Below are positions 10,591 through 25,536 of a DNA stretch of 64,000 nt, one piece after another. Each line of letters starts with the position of its first letter. Position 1 is the stretch's first letter. Under the pieces are notes generated by a model. That model saw only the letters and a program-made list of their open reading frames with translations, was not told the DNA's origin and did not search any database. A program made the translations under genes and the position numbers. Where the stretch lies: NCBI GenBank assembly GCA_032622095.1, contig CP136067.1, forward strand, positions 48,343,549 to 48,407,548, in the 5' to 3' direction. Origin of the DNA: Siphonodentalium dalli. Lineage: Eukaryota > Mollusca > Scaphopoda > Gadilida > Siphonodentaliidae.

Positions 10591-11434
10591 TTAAACACCA
10601 CCATATCCCGTCGCCACGCCCCTTGCTGAATTGTCCAGGCTAATTTATTGTTAAACACCACCACATCCCGTCACCACGCCCCTTGTTGAATCATCCAGGC
10701 TAATTTATTGTTAAACACCACCACATCCCGTCGCCAGGCCCCTTGTTGAATCATCCAGGCTAATTTACTGTTAAACACCACCACATCCCGTCGCCACGCC
10801 CCTTGTTGAATCATCCAGGCTAATTTACTGTTAAACACCACCACATCCCGTCGCCACGCTCCTTGTTGAATCATCCAGGCTAATTTACTGTTAAATACCA
10901 CCATATCCCGTCGCCAGGCTCCTTGTTGAATCGTCCAGGCTAATTTATTGTTAAACACCACCACATCCCGTCGCCACGCCCCTTGTTGAATCATCCAGGC
11001 TAATTTATTGTTAAACACCACCACATCCCGTCGCCACGCTCCTTATTGAATCATCCAGGCTAATTTACTGTTAAACACCACCACATCCCGTCGCCAGGCC
11101 CCTTGTTGAATCATCCAGGCTAATTTATTGTTAAACACCACCATATCCCGTCGCCAGGCCCCTTGTTGAATCATCCAGGCTAATTTATTGTTAAACACCA
11201 CCATATCCCGTCGCCAGGCCCCTTGTTGAATCGTCCAGGCTAATTTATTGTTAAACACCGCCACATCCCGTCGCCACGCCCCTTGTTGAATCGTCCAGGC
11301 TAATTTACTGTTAAACACCACCACATCCCGTCGCCAGGCCCCTTGTTGAATCATCCAGGCTAATTTATTGTTAAACACCACCACATCCCGTCGCCACGCC
11401 CCTTGTTGAATCGTCCAGGCTAATTTATTGTTAA
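10591..11434. repeat. 60-bp satellite array, 14 monomers (standard form, reference)
   Basis: The order is types 1, 2, 12, 13, 14, 15, 16, 17, 18, 19, 20, 21, 22, 23. Compared with the long form, types 3-11 (540 bp) are absent. The junction lies between type 2 and the first half of type 12; types 3 and 12 share their first 29 bases, so the exact breakpoint cannot be fixed. Every diagnostic base of types 12-23 is retained, including 6T of type 15, 35A of type 17 and 10G of type 21. Confidence 0.98.
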
Positions 11435-13081
11435 CCCTTTTACCGCTAAATATAATTATGGACGTGTGTCTTACTGCTGAATATTTCCATATTACCTATC
11501 GTGGCATCGTAGAACATAGCTTGCCAATATATTTTCCAGTATTTCGGTAACGTAAGTCTTTAATTTAAGCTACATGTATTCGGATCTCAATCACTACAGT
11601 ACGAAATAATGTGTCATCAATCATCACTGATATGAAAATAATGTGTTTGGCTAAATTGTCAATGTTTATATCGAAAAAGTTGAATTCCTGGAGTGAATGT
11701 ATATACCACGAGGTCTCAAGCAGTCTACCTCTTCGCATGCAGCATAGGACAATAATATTGAATGTCTCAATTATATTAATAGCTTGAGGATAGGAGCGAC
11801 CTATCATATGGTAAATATTCAACCAGGCTCTGGTTATATAAATTAAATTTTAAAGTTTAAACTAAATTCAACACATTATAAAAATATCAGTTTTTGAATT
11901 GATGACTGATGTACAGTGTAGTACAATAACGATTAACATTATGGTCTTGTAACTAAACATGTTAGAATATTGACAGTAGTGTGGTATTAAACCTTTTACT
12001 GCTAAATTGATTTCTGGACATGTGTCACGTGTCTTACAGCTGAATATATTTCCATATTAAATATGCCTATCATGGTATTATAGAACATACCTTACCTAAT
12101 ATATCTCCCAGCATTTCGGTAACGTATATTCTCGAGTTAAATATCCCCTTTATATGTAAAGGTAAGTAACAAAATCCACCGAATGTCAGGTATCTGTAAC
12201 ATACATGTATATACTCGAGCATAGTTCGTTTGAAATAAAAACTTTCCCACTCACATTCACATGCTATGTACCGACGAAAACCACTCAATCAAGTCAATGC
12301 CAGGTTAGTAAATTAACGTAAATTATTATGTATATTCTATAGCTAAAAACCACTAATTGAGTAAAATGTTGATAAATATATAGGGTGATCAAAAGAGAGG
12401 CCGTTGGAAATTATAGACTAATTTAAAAATAAATTATTCTCACTTCTCATCTACGTTGTAATAAACATATCACGAAATTGGGCAACCCAGTTATTTGAAT
12501 TGTTTTTGTAATATATTAGTATCACAACAAATGTCACATAACCGTTGCATACATATTTCGTAACTTATGCTCCATTTGTCACTAAATTCATAAATACCTG
12601 CACGTATTTGTTGTCCTATAATTGCACAAAACGCATTCTGTTGTTAAACGCATTCGCACAGTGGAAGCATGCTTTCAAAAATCGTCATTATGTACCGTAG
12701 TAAATGCGTACAGCAAACAACATTCGTGTTCACTCTGTCCTAAATACATCCTCTAAAAATCCACAAATTCATAACTAACCTTTTCTCAATGAACATACCA
12801 CACCCATGGTGACAGAATTTTTTTTTACTATATGCTAAGAAATTACCCCCTACTGATAACTCGAAACTAAACAGTGTCACCATTACACGCACATTTCAAG
12901 TCAAGGTCATTCATTTCTTACCTTCACCTTTAGCATTCCACGGTGCGTTCGCTCCCCAACTCTGAATGCACTCGTTCAGGACCATGGTACATATAATTAT
13001 ATAGTATTACCTGAAAGCCGATATATCGGCCTGCCGCAGTCTACCGGGAAGCCGATATATCGGCTTGCCGCGCTCAAAGGG
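11435..13081. mobile_element. TTAA-type element, full copy 4
   Basis: Complete 1647-bp copy between two 14-monomer arrays; left end at 11435 after TTAA 11431-11434. Confidence 0.78.
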
Positions 13082-13925
13082 TTAAACACCACCATATCCC
13101 GTCGCCACGCCCCTTGCTGAATTGTCCAGGCTAATTTATTGTTAAACACCACCACATCCCGTCACCACGCCCCTTGTTGAATCATCCAGGCTAATTTATT
13201 GTTAAACACCACCACATCCCGTCGCCAGGCCCCTTGTTGAATCATCCAGGCTAATTTACTGTTAAACACCACCACATCCCGTCGCCACGCCCCTTGTTGA
13301 ATCATCCAGGCTAATTTACTGTTAAACACCACCACATCCCGTCGCCACGCTCCTTGTTGAATCATCCAGGCTAATTTACTGTTAAATACCACCATATCCC
13401 GTCGCCAGGCTCCTTGTTGAATCGTCCAGGCTAATTTATTGTTAAACACCACCACATCCCGTCGCCACGCCCCTTGTTGAATCATCCAGGCTAATTTATT
13501 GTTAAACACCACCACATCCCGTCGCCACGCTCCTTATTGAATCATCCAGGCTAATTTACTGTTAAACACCACCACATCCCGTCGCCAGGCCCCTTGTTGA
13601 ATCATCCAGGCTAATTTATTGTTAAACACCACCATATCCCGTCGCCAGGCCCCTTGTTGAATCATCCAGGCTAATTTATTGTTAAACACCACCATATCCC
13701 GTCGCCAGGCCCCTTGTTGAATCGTCCAGGCTAATTTATTGTTAAACACCGCCACATCCCGTCGCCACGCCCCTTGTTGAATCGTCCAGGCTAATTTACT
13801 GTTAAACACCACCACATCCCGTCGCCAGGCCCCTTGTTGAATCATCCAGGCTAATTTATTGTTAAACACCACCACATCCCGTCGCCACGCCCCTTGTTGA
13901 ATCGTCCAGGCTAATTTATTGTTAA
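13082..13925. repeat. 60-bp satellite array, 14 monomers
   Basis: Standard form, types 1, 2, 12-23. Confidence 0.98.
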
Positions 13926-15572
13926 CCCTTTTACCGCTAAATATAATTATGGACGTGTGTCTTACTGCTGAATATTTCCATATTACCTATCGTGGCATCG
14001 TAGAACATAGCTTGCCAATATATTTTCCAGTATTTCGGTAACGTAAGTCTTTAATTTAAGCTACATGTATTCGGATCTCAATCACTACAGTACGAAATAA
14101 TGTGTCATCAATCATCACTGATATGAAAATAATGTGTTTGGCTAAATTGTCAATGTTTATATCGAAAAAGTTGAATTCCTGGAGTGAATGTATATACCAC
14201 GAGGTCTCAAGCAGTCTACCTCTTCGCATGCAGCATAGGACAATAATATTGAATGTCTCAATTATATTAATAGCTTGAGGATAGGAGCGACCTATCATAT
14301 GGTAAATATTCAACCAGGCTCTGGTTATATAAATTAAATTTTAAAGTTTAAACTAAATTCAACACATTATAAAAATATCAGTTTTTGAATTGATGACTGA
14401 TGTACAGTGTAGTACAATAACGATTAACATTATGGTCTTGTAACTAAACATGTTAGAATATTGACAGTAGTGTGGTATTAAACCTTTTACTGCTAAATTG
14501 ATTTCTGGACATGTGTCACGTGTCTTACAGCTGAATATATTTCCATATTAAATATGCCTATCATGGTATTATAGAACATACCTTACCTAATATATCTCCC
14601 AGCATTTCGGTAACGTATATTCTCGAGTTAAATATCCCCTTTATATGTAAAGGTAAGTAACAAAATCCACCGAATGTCAGGTATCTGTAACATACATGTA
14701 TATACTCGAGCATAGTTCGTTTGAAATAAAAACTTTCCCACTCACATTCACATGCTATGTACCGACGAAAACCACTCAATCAAGTCAATGCCAGGTTAGT
14801 AAATTAACGTAAATTATTATGTATATTCTATAGCTAAAAACCACTAATTGAGTAAAATGTTGATAAATATATAGGGTGATCAAAAGAGAGGCCGTTGGAA
14901 ATTATAGACTAATTTAAAAATAAATTATTCTCACTTCTCATCTACGTTGTAATAAACATATCACGAAATTGGGCAACCCAGTTATTTGAATTGTTTTTGT
15001 AATATATTAGTATCACAACAAATGTCACATAACCGTTGCATACATATTTCGTAACTTATGCTCCATTTGTCACTAAATTCATAAATACCTGCACGTATTT
15101 GTTGTCCTATAATTGCACAAAACGCATTCTGTTGTTAAACGCATTCGCACAGTGGAAGCATGCTTTCAAAAATCGTCATTATGTACCGTAGTAAATGCGT
15201 ACAGCAAACAACATTCGTGTTCACTCTGTCCTAAATACATCCTCTAAAAATCCACAAATTCATAACTAACCTTTTCTCAATGAACATACCACACCCATGG
15301 TGACAGAATTTTTTTTTACTATATGCTAAGAAATTACCCCCTACTGATAACTCGAAACTAAACAGTGTCACCATTACACGCACATTTCAAGTCAAGGTCA
15401 TTCATTTCTTACCTTCACCTTTAGCATTCCACGGTGCGTTCGCTCCCCAACTCTGAATGCACTCGTTCAGGACCATGGTACATATAATTATATAGTATTA
15501 CCTGAAAGCCGATATATCGGCCTGCCGCAGTCTACCGGGAAGCCGATATATCGGCTTGCCGCGCTCAAAGGG
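13926..15572. mobile_element. TTAA-type element, full copy 5
   Basis: Complete copy with intact termini and TTAA flanks. Confidence 0.78.
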
Positions 15573-16416
15573 TTAAACACCACCATATCCCGTCGCCACG
15601 CCCCTTGCTGAATTGTCCAGGCTAATTTATTGTTAAACACCACCACATCCCGTCACCACGCCCCTTGTTGAATCATCCAGGCTAATTTATTGTTAAACAC
15701 CACCACATCCCGTCGCCAGGCCCCTTGTTGAATCATCCAGGCTAATTTACTGTTAAACACCACCACATCCCGTCGCCACGCCCCTTGTTGAATCATCCAG
15801 GCTAATTTACTGTTAAACACCACCACATCCCGTCGCCACGCTCCTTGTTGAATCATCCAGGCTAATTTACTGTTAAATACCACCATATCCCGTCGCCAGG
15901 CTCCTTGTTGAATCGTCCAGGCTAATTTATTGTTAAACACCACCACATCCCGTCGCCACGCCCCTTGTTGAATCATCCAGGCTAATTTATTGTTAAACAC
16001 CACCACATCCCGTCGCCACGCTCCTTATTGAATCATCCAGGCTAATTTACTGTTAAACACCACCACATCCCGTCGCCAGGCCCCTTGTTGAATCATCCAG
16101 GCTAATTTATTGTTAAACACCACCATATCCCGTCGCCAGGCCCCTTGTTGAATCATCCAGGCTAATTTATTGTTAAACACCACCATATCCCGTCGCCAGG
16201 CCCCTTGTTGAATCGTCCAGGCTAATTTATTGTTAAACACCGCCACATCCCGTCGCCACGCCCCTTGTTGAATCGTCCAGGCTAATTTACTGTTAAACAC
16301 CACCACATCCCGTCGCCAGGCCCCTTGTTGAATCATCCAGGCTAATTTATTGTTAAACACCACCACATCCCGTCGCCACGCCCCTTGTTGAATCGTCCAG
16401 GCTAATTTATTGTTAA
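15573..16416. repeat. 60-bp satellite array, 14 monomers
   Basis: Standard form, types 1, 2, 12-23. Confidence 0.98.
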
Positions 16417-18063
16417 CCCTTTTACCGCTAAATATAATTATGGACGTGTGTCTTACTGCTGAATATTTCCATATTACCTATCGTGGCATCGTAGAACATA
16501 GCTTGCCAATATATTTTCCAGTATTTCGGTAACGTAAGTCTTTAATTTAAGCTACATGTATTCGGATCTCAATCACTACAGTACGAAATAATGTGTCATC
16601 AATCATCACTGATATGAAAATAATGTGTTTGGCTAAATTGTCAATGTTTATATCGAAAAAGTTGAATTCCTGGAGTGAATGTATATACCACGAGGTCTCA
16701 AGCAGTCTACCTCTTCGCATGCAGCATAGGACAATAATATTGAATGTCTCAATTATATTAATAGCTTGAGGATAGGAGCGACCTATCATATGGTAAATAT
16801 TCAACCAGGCTCTGGTTATATAAATTAAATTTTAAAGTTTAAACTAAATTCAACACATTATAAAAATATCAGTTTTTGAATTGATGACTGATGTACAGTG
16901 TAGTACAATAACGATTAACATTATGGTCTTGTAACTAAACATGTTAGAATATTGACAGTAGTGTGGTATTAAACCTTTTACTGCTAAATTGATTTCTGGA
17001 CATGTGTCACGTGTCTTACAGCTGAATATATTTCCATATTAAATATGCCTATCATGGTATTATAGAACATACCTTACCTAATATATCTCCCAGCATTTCG
17101 GTAACGTATATTCTCGAGTTAAATATCCCCTTTATATGTAAAGGTAAGTAACAAAATCCACCGAATGTCAGGTATCTGTAACATACATGTATATACTCGA
17201 GCATAGTTCGTTTGAAATAAAAACTTTCCCACTCACATTCACATGCTATGTACCGACGAAAACCACTCAATCAAGTCAATGCCAGGTTAGTAAATTAACG
17301 TAAATTATTATGTATATTCTATAGCTAAAAACCACTAATTGAGTAAAATGTTGATAAATATATAGGGTGATCAAAAGAGAGGCCGTTGGAAATTATAGAC
17401 TAATTTAAAAATAAATTATTCTCACTTCTCATCTACGTTGTAATAAACATATCACGAAATTGGGCAACCCAGTTATTTGAATTGTTTTTGTAATATATTA
17501 GTATCACAACAAATGTCACATAACCGTTGCATACATATTTCGTAACTTATGCTCCATTTGTCACTAAATTCATAAATACCTGCACGTATTTGTTGTCCTA
17601 TAATTGCACAAAACGCATTCTGTTGTTAAACGCATTCGCACAGTGGAAGCATGCTTTCAAAAATCGTCATTATGTACCGTAGTAAATGCGTACAGCAAAC
17701 AACATTCGTGTTCACTCTGTCCTAAATACATCCTCTAAAAATCCACAAATTCATAACTAACCTTTTCTCAATGAACATACCACACCCATGGTGACAGAAT
17801 TTTTTTTTACTATATGCTAAGAAATTACCCCCTACTGATAACTCGAAACTAAACAGTGTCACCATTACACGCACATTTCAAGTCAAGGTCATTCATTTCT
17901 TACCTTCACCTTTAGCATTCCACGGTGCGTTCGCTCCCCAACTCTGAATGCACTCGTTCAGGACCATGGTACATATAATTATATAGTATTACCTGAAAGC
18001 CGATATATCGGCCTGCCGCAGTCTACCGGGAAGCCGATATATCGGCTTGCCGCGCTCAAAGGG
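16417..18063. mobile_element. TTAA-type element, full copy 6
   Basis: Complete copy with intact termini and TTAA flanks. Confidence 0.78.
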
Positions 18064-18907
18064 TTAAACACCACCATATCCCGTCGCCACGCCCCTTGCT
18101 GAATTGTCCAGGCTAATTTATTGTTAAACACCACCACATCCCGTCACCACGCCCCTTGTTGAATCATCCAGGCTAATTTATTGTTAAACACCACCACATC
18201 CCGTCGCCAGGCCCCTTGTTGAATCATCCAGGCTAATTTACTGTTAAACACCACCACATCCCGTCGCCACGCCCCTTGTTGAATCATCCAGGCTAATTTA
18301 CTGTTAAACACCACCACATCCCGTCGCCACGCTCCTTGTTGAATCATCCAGGCTAATTTACTGTTAAATACCACCATATCCCGTCGCCAGGCTCCTTGTT
18401 GAATCGTCCAGGCTAATTTATTGTTAAACACCACCACATCCCGTCGCCACGCCCCTTGTTGAATCATCCAGGCTAATTTATTGTTAAACACCACCACATC
18501 CCGTCGCCACGCTCCTTATTGAATCATCCAGGCTAATTTACTGTTAAACACCACCACATCCCGTCGCCAGGCCCCTTGTTGAATCATCCAGGCTAATTTA
18601 TTGTTAAACACCACCATATCCCGTCGCCAGGCCCCTTGTTGAATCATCCAGGCTAATTTATTGTTAAACACCACCATATCCCGTCGCCAGGCCCCTTGTT
18701 GAATCGTCCAGGCTAATTTATTGTTAAACACCGCCACATCCCGTCGCCACGCCCCTTGTTGAATCGTCCAGGCTAATTTACTGTTAAACACCACCACATC
18801 CCGTCGCCAGGCCCCTTGTTGAATCATCCAGGCTAATTTATTGTTAAACACCACCACATCCCGTCGCCACGCCCCTTGTTGAATCGTCCAGGCTAATTTA
18901 TTGTTAA
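18064..18907. repeat. 60-bp satellite array, 14 monomers
   Basis: Standard form, types 1, 2, 12-23. Confidence 0.98.
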
Positions 18908-20554
18908 CCCTTTTACCGCTAAATATAATTATGGACGTGTGTCTTACTGCTGAATATTTCCATATTACCTATCGTGGCATCGTAGAACATAGCTTGCCAA
19001 TATATTTTCCAGTATTTCGGTAACGTAAGTCTTTAATTTAAGCTACATGTATTCGGATCTCAATCACTACAGTACGAAATAATGTGTCATCAATCATCAC
19101 TGATATGAAAATAATGTGTTTGGCTAAATTGTCAATGTTTATATCGAAAAAGTTGAATTCCTGGAGTGAATGTATATACCACGAGGTCTCAAGCAGTCTA
19201 CCTCTTCGCATGCAGCATAGGACAATAATATTGAATGTCTCAATTATATTAATAGCTTGAGGATAGGAGCGACCTATCATATGGTAAATATTCAACCAGG
19301 CTCTGGTTATATAAATTAAATTTTAAAGTTTAAACTAAATTCAACACATTATAAAAATATCAGTTTTTGAATTGATGACTGATGTACAGTGTAGTACAAT
19401 AACGATTAACATTATGGTCTTGTAACTAAACATGTTAGAATATTGACAGTAGTGTGGTATTAAACCTTTTACTGCTAAATTGATTTCTGGACATGTGTCA
19501 CGTGTCTTACAGCTGAATATATTTCCATATTAAATATGCCTATCATGGTATTATAGAACATACCTTACCTAATATATCTCCCAGCATTTCGGTAACGTAT
19601 ATTCTCGAGTTAAATATCCCCTTTATATGTAAAGGTAAGTAACAAAATCCACCGAATGTCAGGTATCTGTAACATACATGTATATACTCGAGCATAGTTC
19701 GTTTGAAATAAAAACTTTCCCACTCACATTCACATGCTATGTACCGACGAAAACCACTCAATCAAGTCAATGCCAGGTTAGTAAATTAACGTAAATTATT
19801 ATGTATATTCTATAGCTAAAAACCACTAATTGAGTAAAATGTTGATAAATATATAGGGTGATCAAAAGAGAGGCCGTTGGAAATTATAGACTAATTTAAA
19901 AATAAATTATTCTCACTTCTCATCTACGTTGTAATAAACATATCACGAAATTGGGCAACCCAGTTATTTGAATTGTTTTTGTAATATATTAGTATCACAA
20001 CAAATGTCACATAACCGTTGCATACATATTTCGTAACTTATGCTCCATTTGTCACTAAATTCATAAATACCTGCACGTATTTGTTGTCCTATAATTGCAC
20101 AAAACGCATTCTGTTGTTAAACGCATTCGCACAGTGGAAGCATGCTTTCAAAAATCGTCATTATGTACCGTAGTAAATGCGTACAGCAAACAACATTCGT
20201 GTTCACTCTGTCCTAAATACATCCTCTAAAAATCCACAAATTCATAACTAACCTTTTCTCAATGAACATACCACACCCATGGTGACAGAATTTTTTTTTA
20301 CTATATGCTAAGAAATTACCCCCTACTGATAACTCGAAACTAAACAGTGTCACCATTACACGCACATTTCAAGTCAAGGTCATTCATTTCTTACCTTCAC
20401 CTTTAGCATTCCACGGTGCGTTCGCTCCCCAACTCTGAATGCACTCGTTCAGGACCATGGTACATATAATTATATAGTATTACCTGAAAGCCGATATATC
20501 GGCCTGCCGCAGTCTACCGGGAAGCCGATATATCGGCTTGCCGCGCTCAAAGGG
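18908..20554. mobile_element. TTAA-type element, full copy 7
   Basis: Complete copy with intact termini and TTAA flanks. Confidence 0.78.
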
Positions 20555-21398
20555 TTAAACACCACCATATCCCGTCGCCACGCCCCTTGCTGAATTGTCC
20601 AGGCTAATTTATTGTTAAACACCACCACATCCCGTCACCACGCCCCTTGTTGAATCATCCAGGCTAATTTATTGTTAAACACCACCACATCCCGTCGCCA
20701 GGCCCCTTGTTGAATCATCCAGGCTAATTTACTGTTAAACACCACCACATCCCGTCGCCACGCCCCTTGTTGAATCATCCAGGCTAATTTACTGTTAAAC
20801 ACCACCACATCCCGTCGCCACGCTCCTTGTTGAATCATCCAGGCTAATTTACTGTTAAATACCACCATATCCCGTCGCCAGGCTCCTTGTTGAATCGTCC
20901 AGGCTAATTTATTGTTAAACACCACCACATCCCGTCGCCACGCCCCTTGTTGAATCATCCAGGCTAATTTATTGTTAAACACCACCACATCCCGTCGCCA
21001 CGCTCCTTATTGAATCATCCAGGCTAATTTACTGTTAAACACCACCACATCCCGTCGCCAGGCCCCTTGTTGAATCATCCAGGCTAATTTATTGTTAAAC
21101 ACCACCATATCCCGTCGCCAGGCCCCTTGTTGAATCATCCAGGCTAATTTATTGTTAAACACCACCATATCCCGTCGCCAGGCCCCTTGTTGAATCGTCC
21201 AGGCTAATTTATTGTTAAACACCGCCACATCCCGTCGCCACGCCCCTTGTTGAATCGTCCAGGCTAATTTACTGTTAAACACCACCACATCCCGTCGCCA
21301 GGCCCCTTGTTGAATCATCCAGGCTAATTTATTGTTAAACACCACCACATCCCGTCGCCACGCCCCTTGTTGAATCGTCCAGGCTAATTTATTGTTAA
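20555..21398. repeat. 60-bp satellite array, 14 monomers
   Basis: Standard form, types 1, 2, 12-23. Confidence 0.98.
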
Positions 21399-23045
21399 CC
21401 CTTTTACCGCTAAATATAATTATGGACGTGTGTCTTACTGCTGAATATTTCCATATTACCTATCGTGGCATCGTAGAACATAGCTTGCCAATATATTTTC
21501 CAGTATTTCGGTAACGTAAGTCTTTAATTTAAGCTACATGTATTCGGATCTCAATCACTACAGTACGAAATAATGTGTCATCAATCATCACTGATATGAA
21601 AATAATGTGTTTGGCTAAATTGTCAATGTTTATATCGAAAAAGTTGAATTCCTGGAGTGAATGTATATACCACGAGGTCTCAAGCAGTCTACCTCTTCGC
21701 ATGCAGCATAGGACAATAATATTGAATGTCTCAATTATATTAATAGCTTGAGGATAGGAGCGACCTATCATATGGTAAATATTCAACCAGGCTCTGGTTA
21801 TATAAATTAAATTTTAAAGTTTAAACTAAATTCAACACATTATAAAAATATCAGTTTTTGAATTGATGACTGATGTACAGTGTAGTACAATAACGATTAA
21901 CATTATGGTCTTGTAACTAAACATGTTAGAATATTGACAGTAGTGTGGTATTAAACCTTTTACTGCTAAATTGATTTCTGGACATGTGTCACGTGTCTTA
22001 CAGCTGAATATATTTCCATATTAAATATGCCTATCATGGTATTATAGAACATACCTTACCTAATATATCTCCCAGCATTTCGGTAACGTATATTCTCGAG
22101 TTAAATATCCCCTTTATATGTAAAGGTAAGTAACAAAATCCACCGAATGTCAGGTATCTGTAACATACATGTATATACTCGAGCATAGTTCGTTTGAAAT
22201 AAAAACTTTCCCACTCACATTCACATGCTATGTACCGACGAAAACCACTCAATCAAGTCAATGCCAGGTTAGTAAATTAACGTAAATTATTATGTATATT
22301 CTATAGCTAAAAACCACTAATTGAGTAAAATGTTGATAAATATATAGGGTGATCAAAAGAGAGGCCGTTGGAAATTATAGACTAATTTAAAAATAAATTA
22401 TTCTCACTTCTCATCTACGTTGTAATAAACATATCACGAAATTGGGCAACCCAGTTATTTGAATTGTTTTTGTAATATATTAGTATCACAACAAATGTCA
22501 CATAACCGTTGCATACATATTTCGTAACTTATGCTCCATTTGTCACTAAATTCATAAATACCTGCACGTATTTGTTGTCCTATAATTGCACAAAACGCAT
22601 TCTGTTGTTAAACGCATTCGCACAGTGGAAGCATGCTTTCAAAAATCGTCATTATGTACCGTAGTAAATGCGTACAGCAAACAACATTCGTGTTCACTCT
22701 GTCCTAAATACATCCTCTAAAAATCCACAAATTCATAACTAACCTTTTCTCAATGAACATACCACACCCATGGTGACAGAATTTTTTTTTACTATATGCT
22801 AAGAAATTACCCCCTACTGATAACTCGAAACTAAACAGTGTCACCATTACACGCACATTTCAAGTCAAGGTCATTCATTTCTTACCTTCACCTTTAGCAT
22901 TCCACGGTGCGTTCGCTCCCCAACTCTGAATGCACTCGTTCAGGACCATGGTACATATAATTATATAGTATTACCTGAAAGCCGATATATCGGCCTGCCG
23001 CAGTCTACCGGGAAGCCGATATATCGGCTTGCCGCGCTCAAAGGG
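21399..23045. mobile_element. TTAA-type element, full copy 8
   Basis: Complete copy with intact termini and TTAA flanks. Confidence 0.78.
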
Positions 23046-23889
23046 TTAAACACCACCATATCCCGTCGCCACGCCCCTTGCTGAATTGTCCAGGCTAATT
23101 TATTGTTAAACACCACCACATCCCGTCACCACGCCCCTTGTTGAATCATCCAGGCTAATTTATTGTTAAACACCACCACATCCCGTCGCCAGGCCCCTTG
23201 TTGAATCATCCAGGCTAATTTACTGTTAAACACCACCACATCCCGTCGCCACGCCCCTTGTTGAATCATCCAGGCTAATTTACTGTTAAACACCACCACA
23301 TCCCGTCGCCACGCTCCTTGTTGAATCATCCAGGCTAATTTACTGTTAAATACCACCATATCCCGTCGCCAGGCTCCTTGTTGAATCGTCCAGGCTAATT
23401 TATTGTTAAACACCACCACATCCCGTCGCCACGCCCCTTGTTGAATCATCCAGGCTAATTTATTGTTAAACACCACCACATCCCGTCGCCACGCTCCTTA
23501 TTGAATCATCCAGGCTAATTTACTGTTAAACACCACCACATCCCGTCGCCAGGCCCCTTGTTGAATCATCCAGGCTAATTTATTGTTAAACACCACCATA
23601 TCCCGTCGCCAGGCCCCTTGTTGAATCATCCAGGCTAATTTATTGTTAAACACCACCATATCCCGTCGCCAGGCCCCTTGTTGAATCGTCCAGGCTAATT
23701 TATTGTTAAACACCGCCACATCCCGTCGCCACGCCCCTTGTTGAATCGTCCAGGCTAATTTACTGTTAAACACCACCACATCCCGTCGCCAGGCCCCTTG
23801 TTGAATCATCCAGGCTAATTTATTGTTAAACACCACCACATCCCGTCGCCACGCCCCTTGTTGAATCGTCCAGGCTAATTTATTGTTAA
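23046..23889. repeat. 60-bp satellite array, 14 monomers
   Basis: Standard form, types 1, 2, 12-23. Confidence 0.98.
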
Positions 23890-25536
23890 CCCTTTTACCG
23901 CTAAATATAATTATGGACGTGTGTCTTACTGCTGAATATTTCCATATTACCTATCGTGGCATCGTAGAACATAGCTTGCCAATATATTTTCCAGTATTTC
24001 GGTAACGTAAGTCTTTAATTTAAGCTACATGTATTCGGATCTCAATCACTACAGTACGAAATAATGTGTCATCAATCATCACTGATATGAAAATAATGTG
24101 TTTGGCTAAATTGTCAATGTTTATATCGAAAAAGTTGAATTCCTGGAGTGAATGTATATACCACGAGGTCTCAAGCAGTCTACCTCTTCGCATGCAGCAT
24201 AGGACAATAATATTGAATGTCTCAATTATATTAATAGCTTGAGGATAGGAGCGACCTATCATATGGTAAATATTCAACCAGGCTCTGGTTATATAAATTA
24301 AATTTTAAAGTTTAAACTAAATTCAACACATTATAAAAATATCAGTTTTTGAATTGATGACTGATGTACAGTGTAGTACAATAACGATTAACATTATGGT
24401 CTTGTAACTAAACATGTTAGAATATTGACAGTAGTGTGGTATTAAACCTTTTACTGCTAAATTGATTTCTGGACATGTGTCACGTGTCTTACAGCTGAAT
24501 ATATTTCCATATTAAATATGCCTATCATGGTATTATAGAACATACCTTACCTAATATATCTCCCAGCATTTCGGTAACGTATATTCTCGAGTTAAATATC
24601 CCCTTTATATGTAAAGGTAAGTAACAAAATCCACCGAATGTCAGGTATCTGTAACATACATGTATATACTCGAGCATAGTTCGTTTGAAATAAAAACTTT
24701 CCCACTCACATTCACATGCTATGTACCGACGAAAACCACTCAATCAAGTCAATGCCAGGTTAGTAAATTAACGTAAATTATTATGTATATTCTATAGCTA
24801 AAAACCACTAATTGAGTAAAATGTTGATAAATATATAGGGTGATCAAAAGAGAGGCCGTTGGAAATTATAGACTAATTTAAAAATAAATTATTCTCACTT
24901 CTCATCTACGTTGTAATAAACATATCACGAAATTGGGCAACCCAGTTATTTGAATTGTTTTTGTAATATATTAGTATCACAACAAATGTCACATAACCGT
25001 TGCATACATATTTCGTAACTTATGCTCCATTTGTCACTAAATTCATAAATACCTGCACGTATTTGTTGTCCTATAATTGCACAAAACGCATTCTGTTGTT
25101 AAACGCATTCGCACAGTGGAAGCATGCTTTCAAAAATCGTCATTATGTACCGTAGTAAATGCGTACAGCAAACAACATTCGTGTTCACTCTGTCCTAAAT
25201 ACATCCTCTAAAAATCCACAAATTCATAACTAACCTTTTCTCAATGAACATACCACACCCATGGTGACAGAATTTTTTTTTACTATATGCTAAGAAATTA
25301 CCCCCTACTGATAACTCGAAACTAAACAGTGTCACCATTACACGCACATTTCAAGTCAAGGTCATTCATTTCTTACCTTCACCTTTAGCATTCCACGGTG
25401 CGTTCGCTCCCCAACTCTGAATGCACTCGTTCAGGACCATGGTACATATAATTATATAGTATTACCTGAAAGCCGATATATCGGCCTGCCGCAGTCTACC
25501 GGGAAGCCGATATATCGGCTTGCCGCGCTCAAAGGG
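23890..25536. mobile_element. TTAA-type element, full copy 9
   Basis: Complete copy with intact termini and TTAA flanks. Confidence 0.78.
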
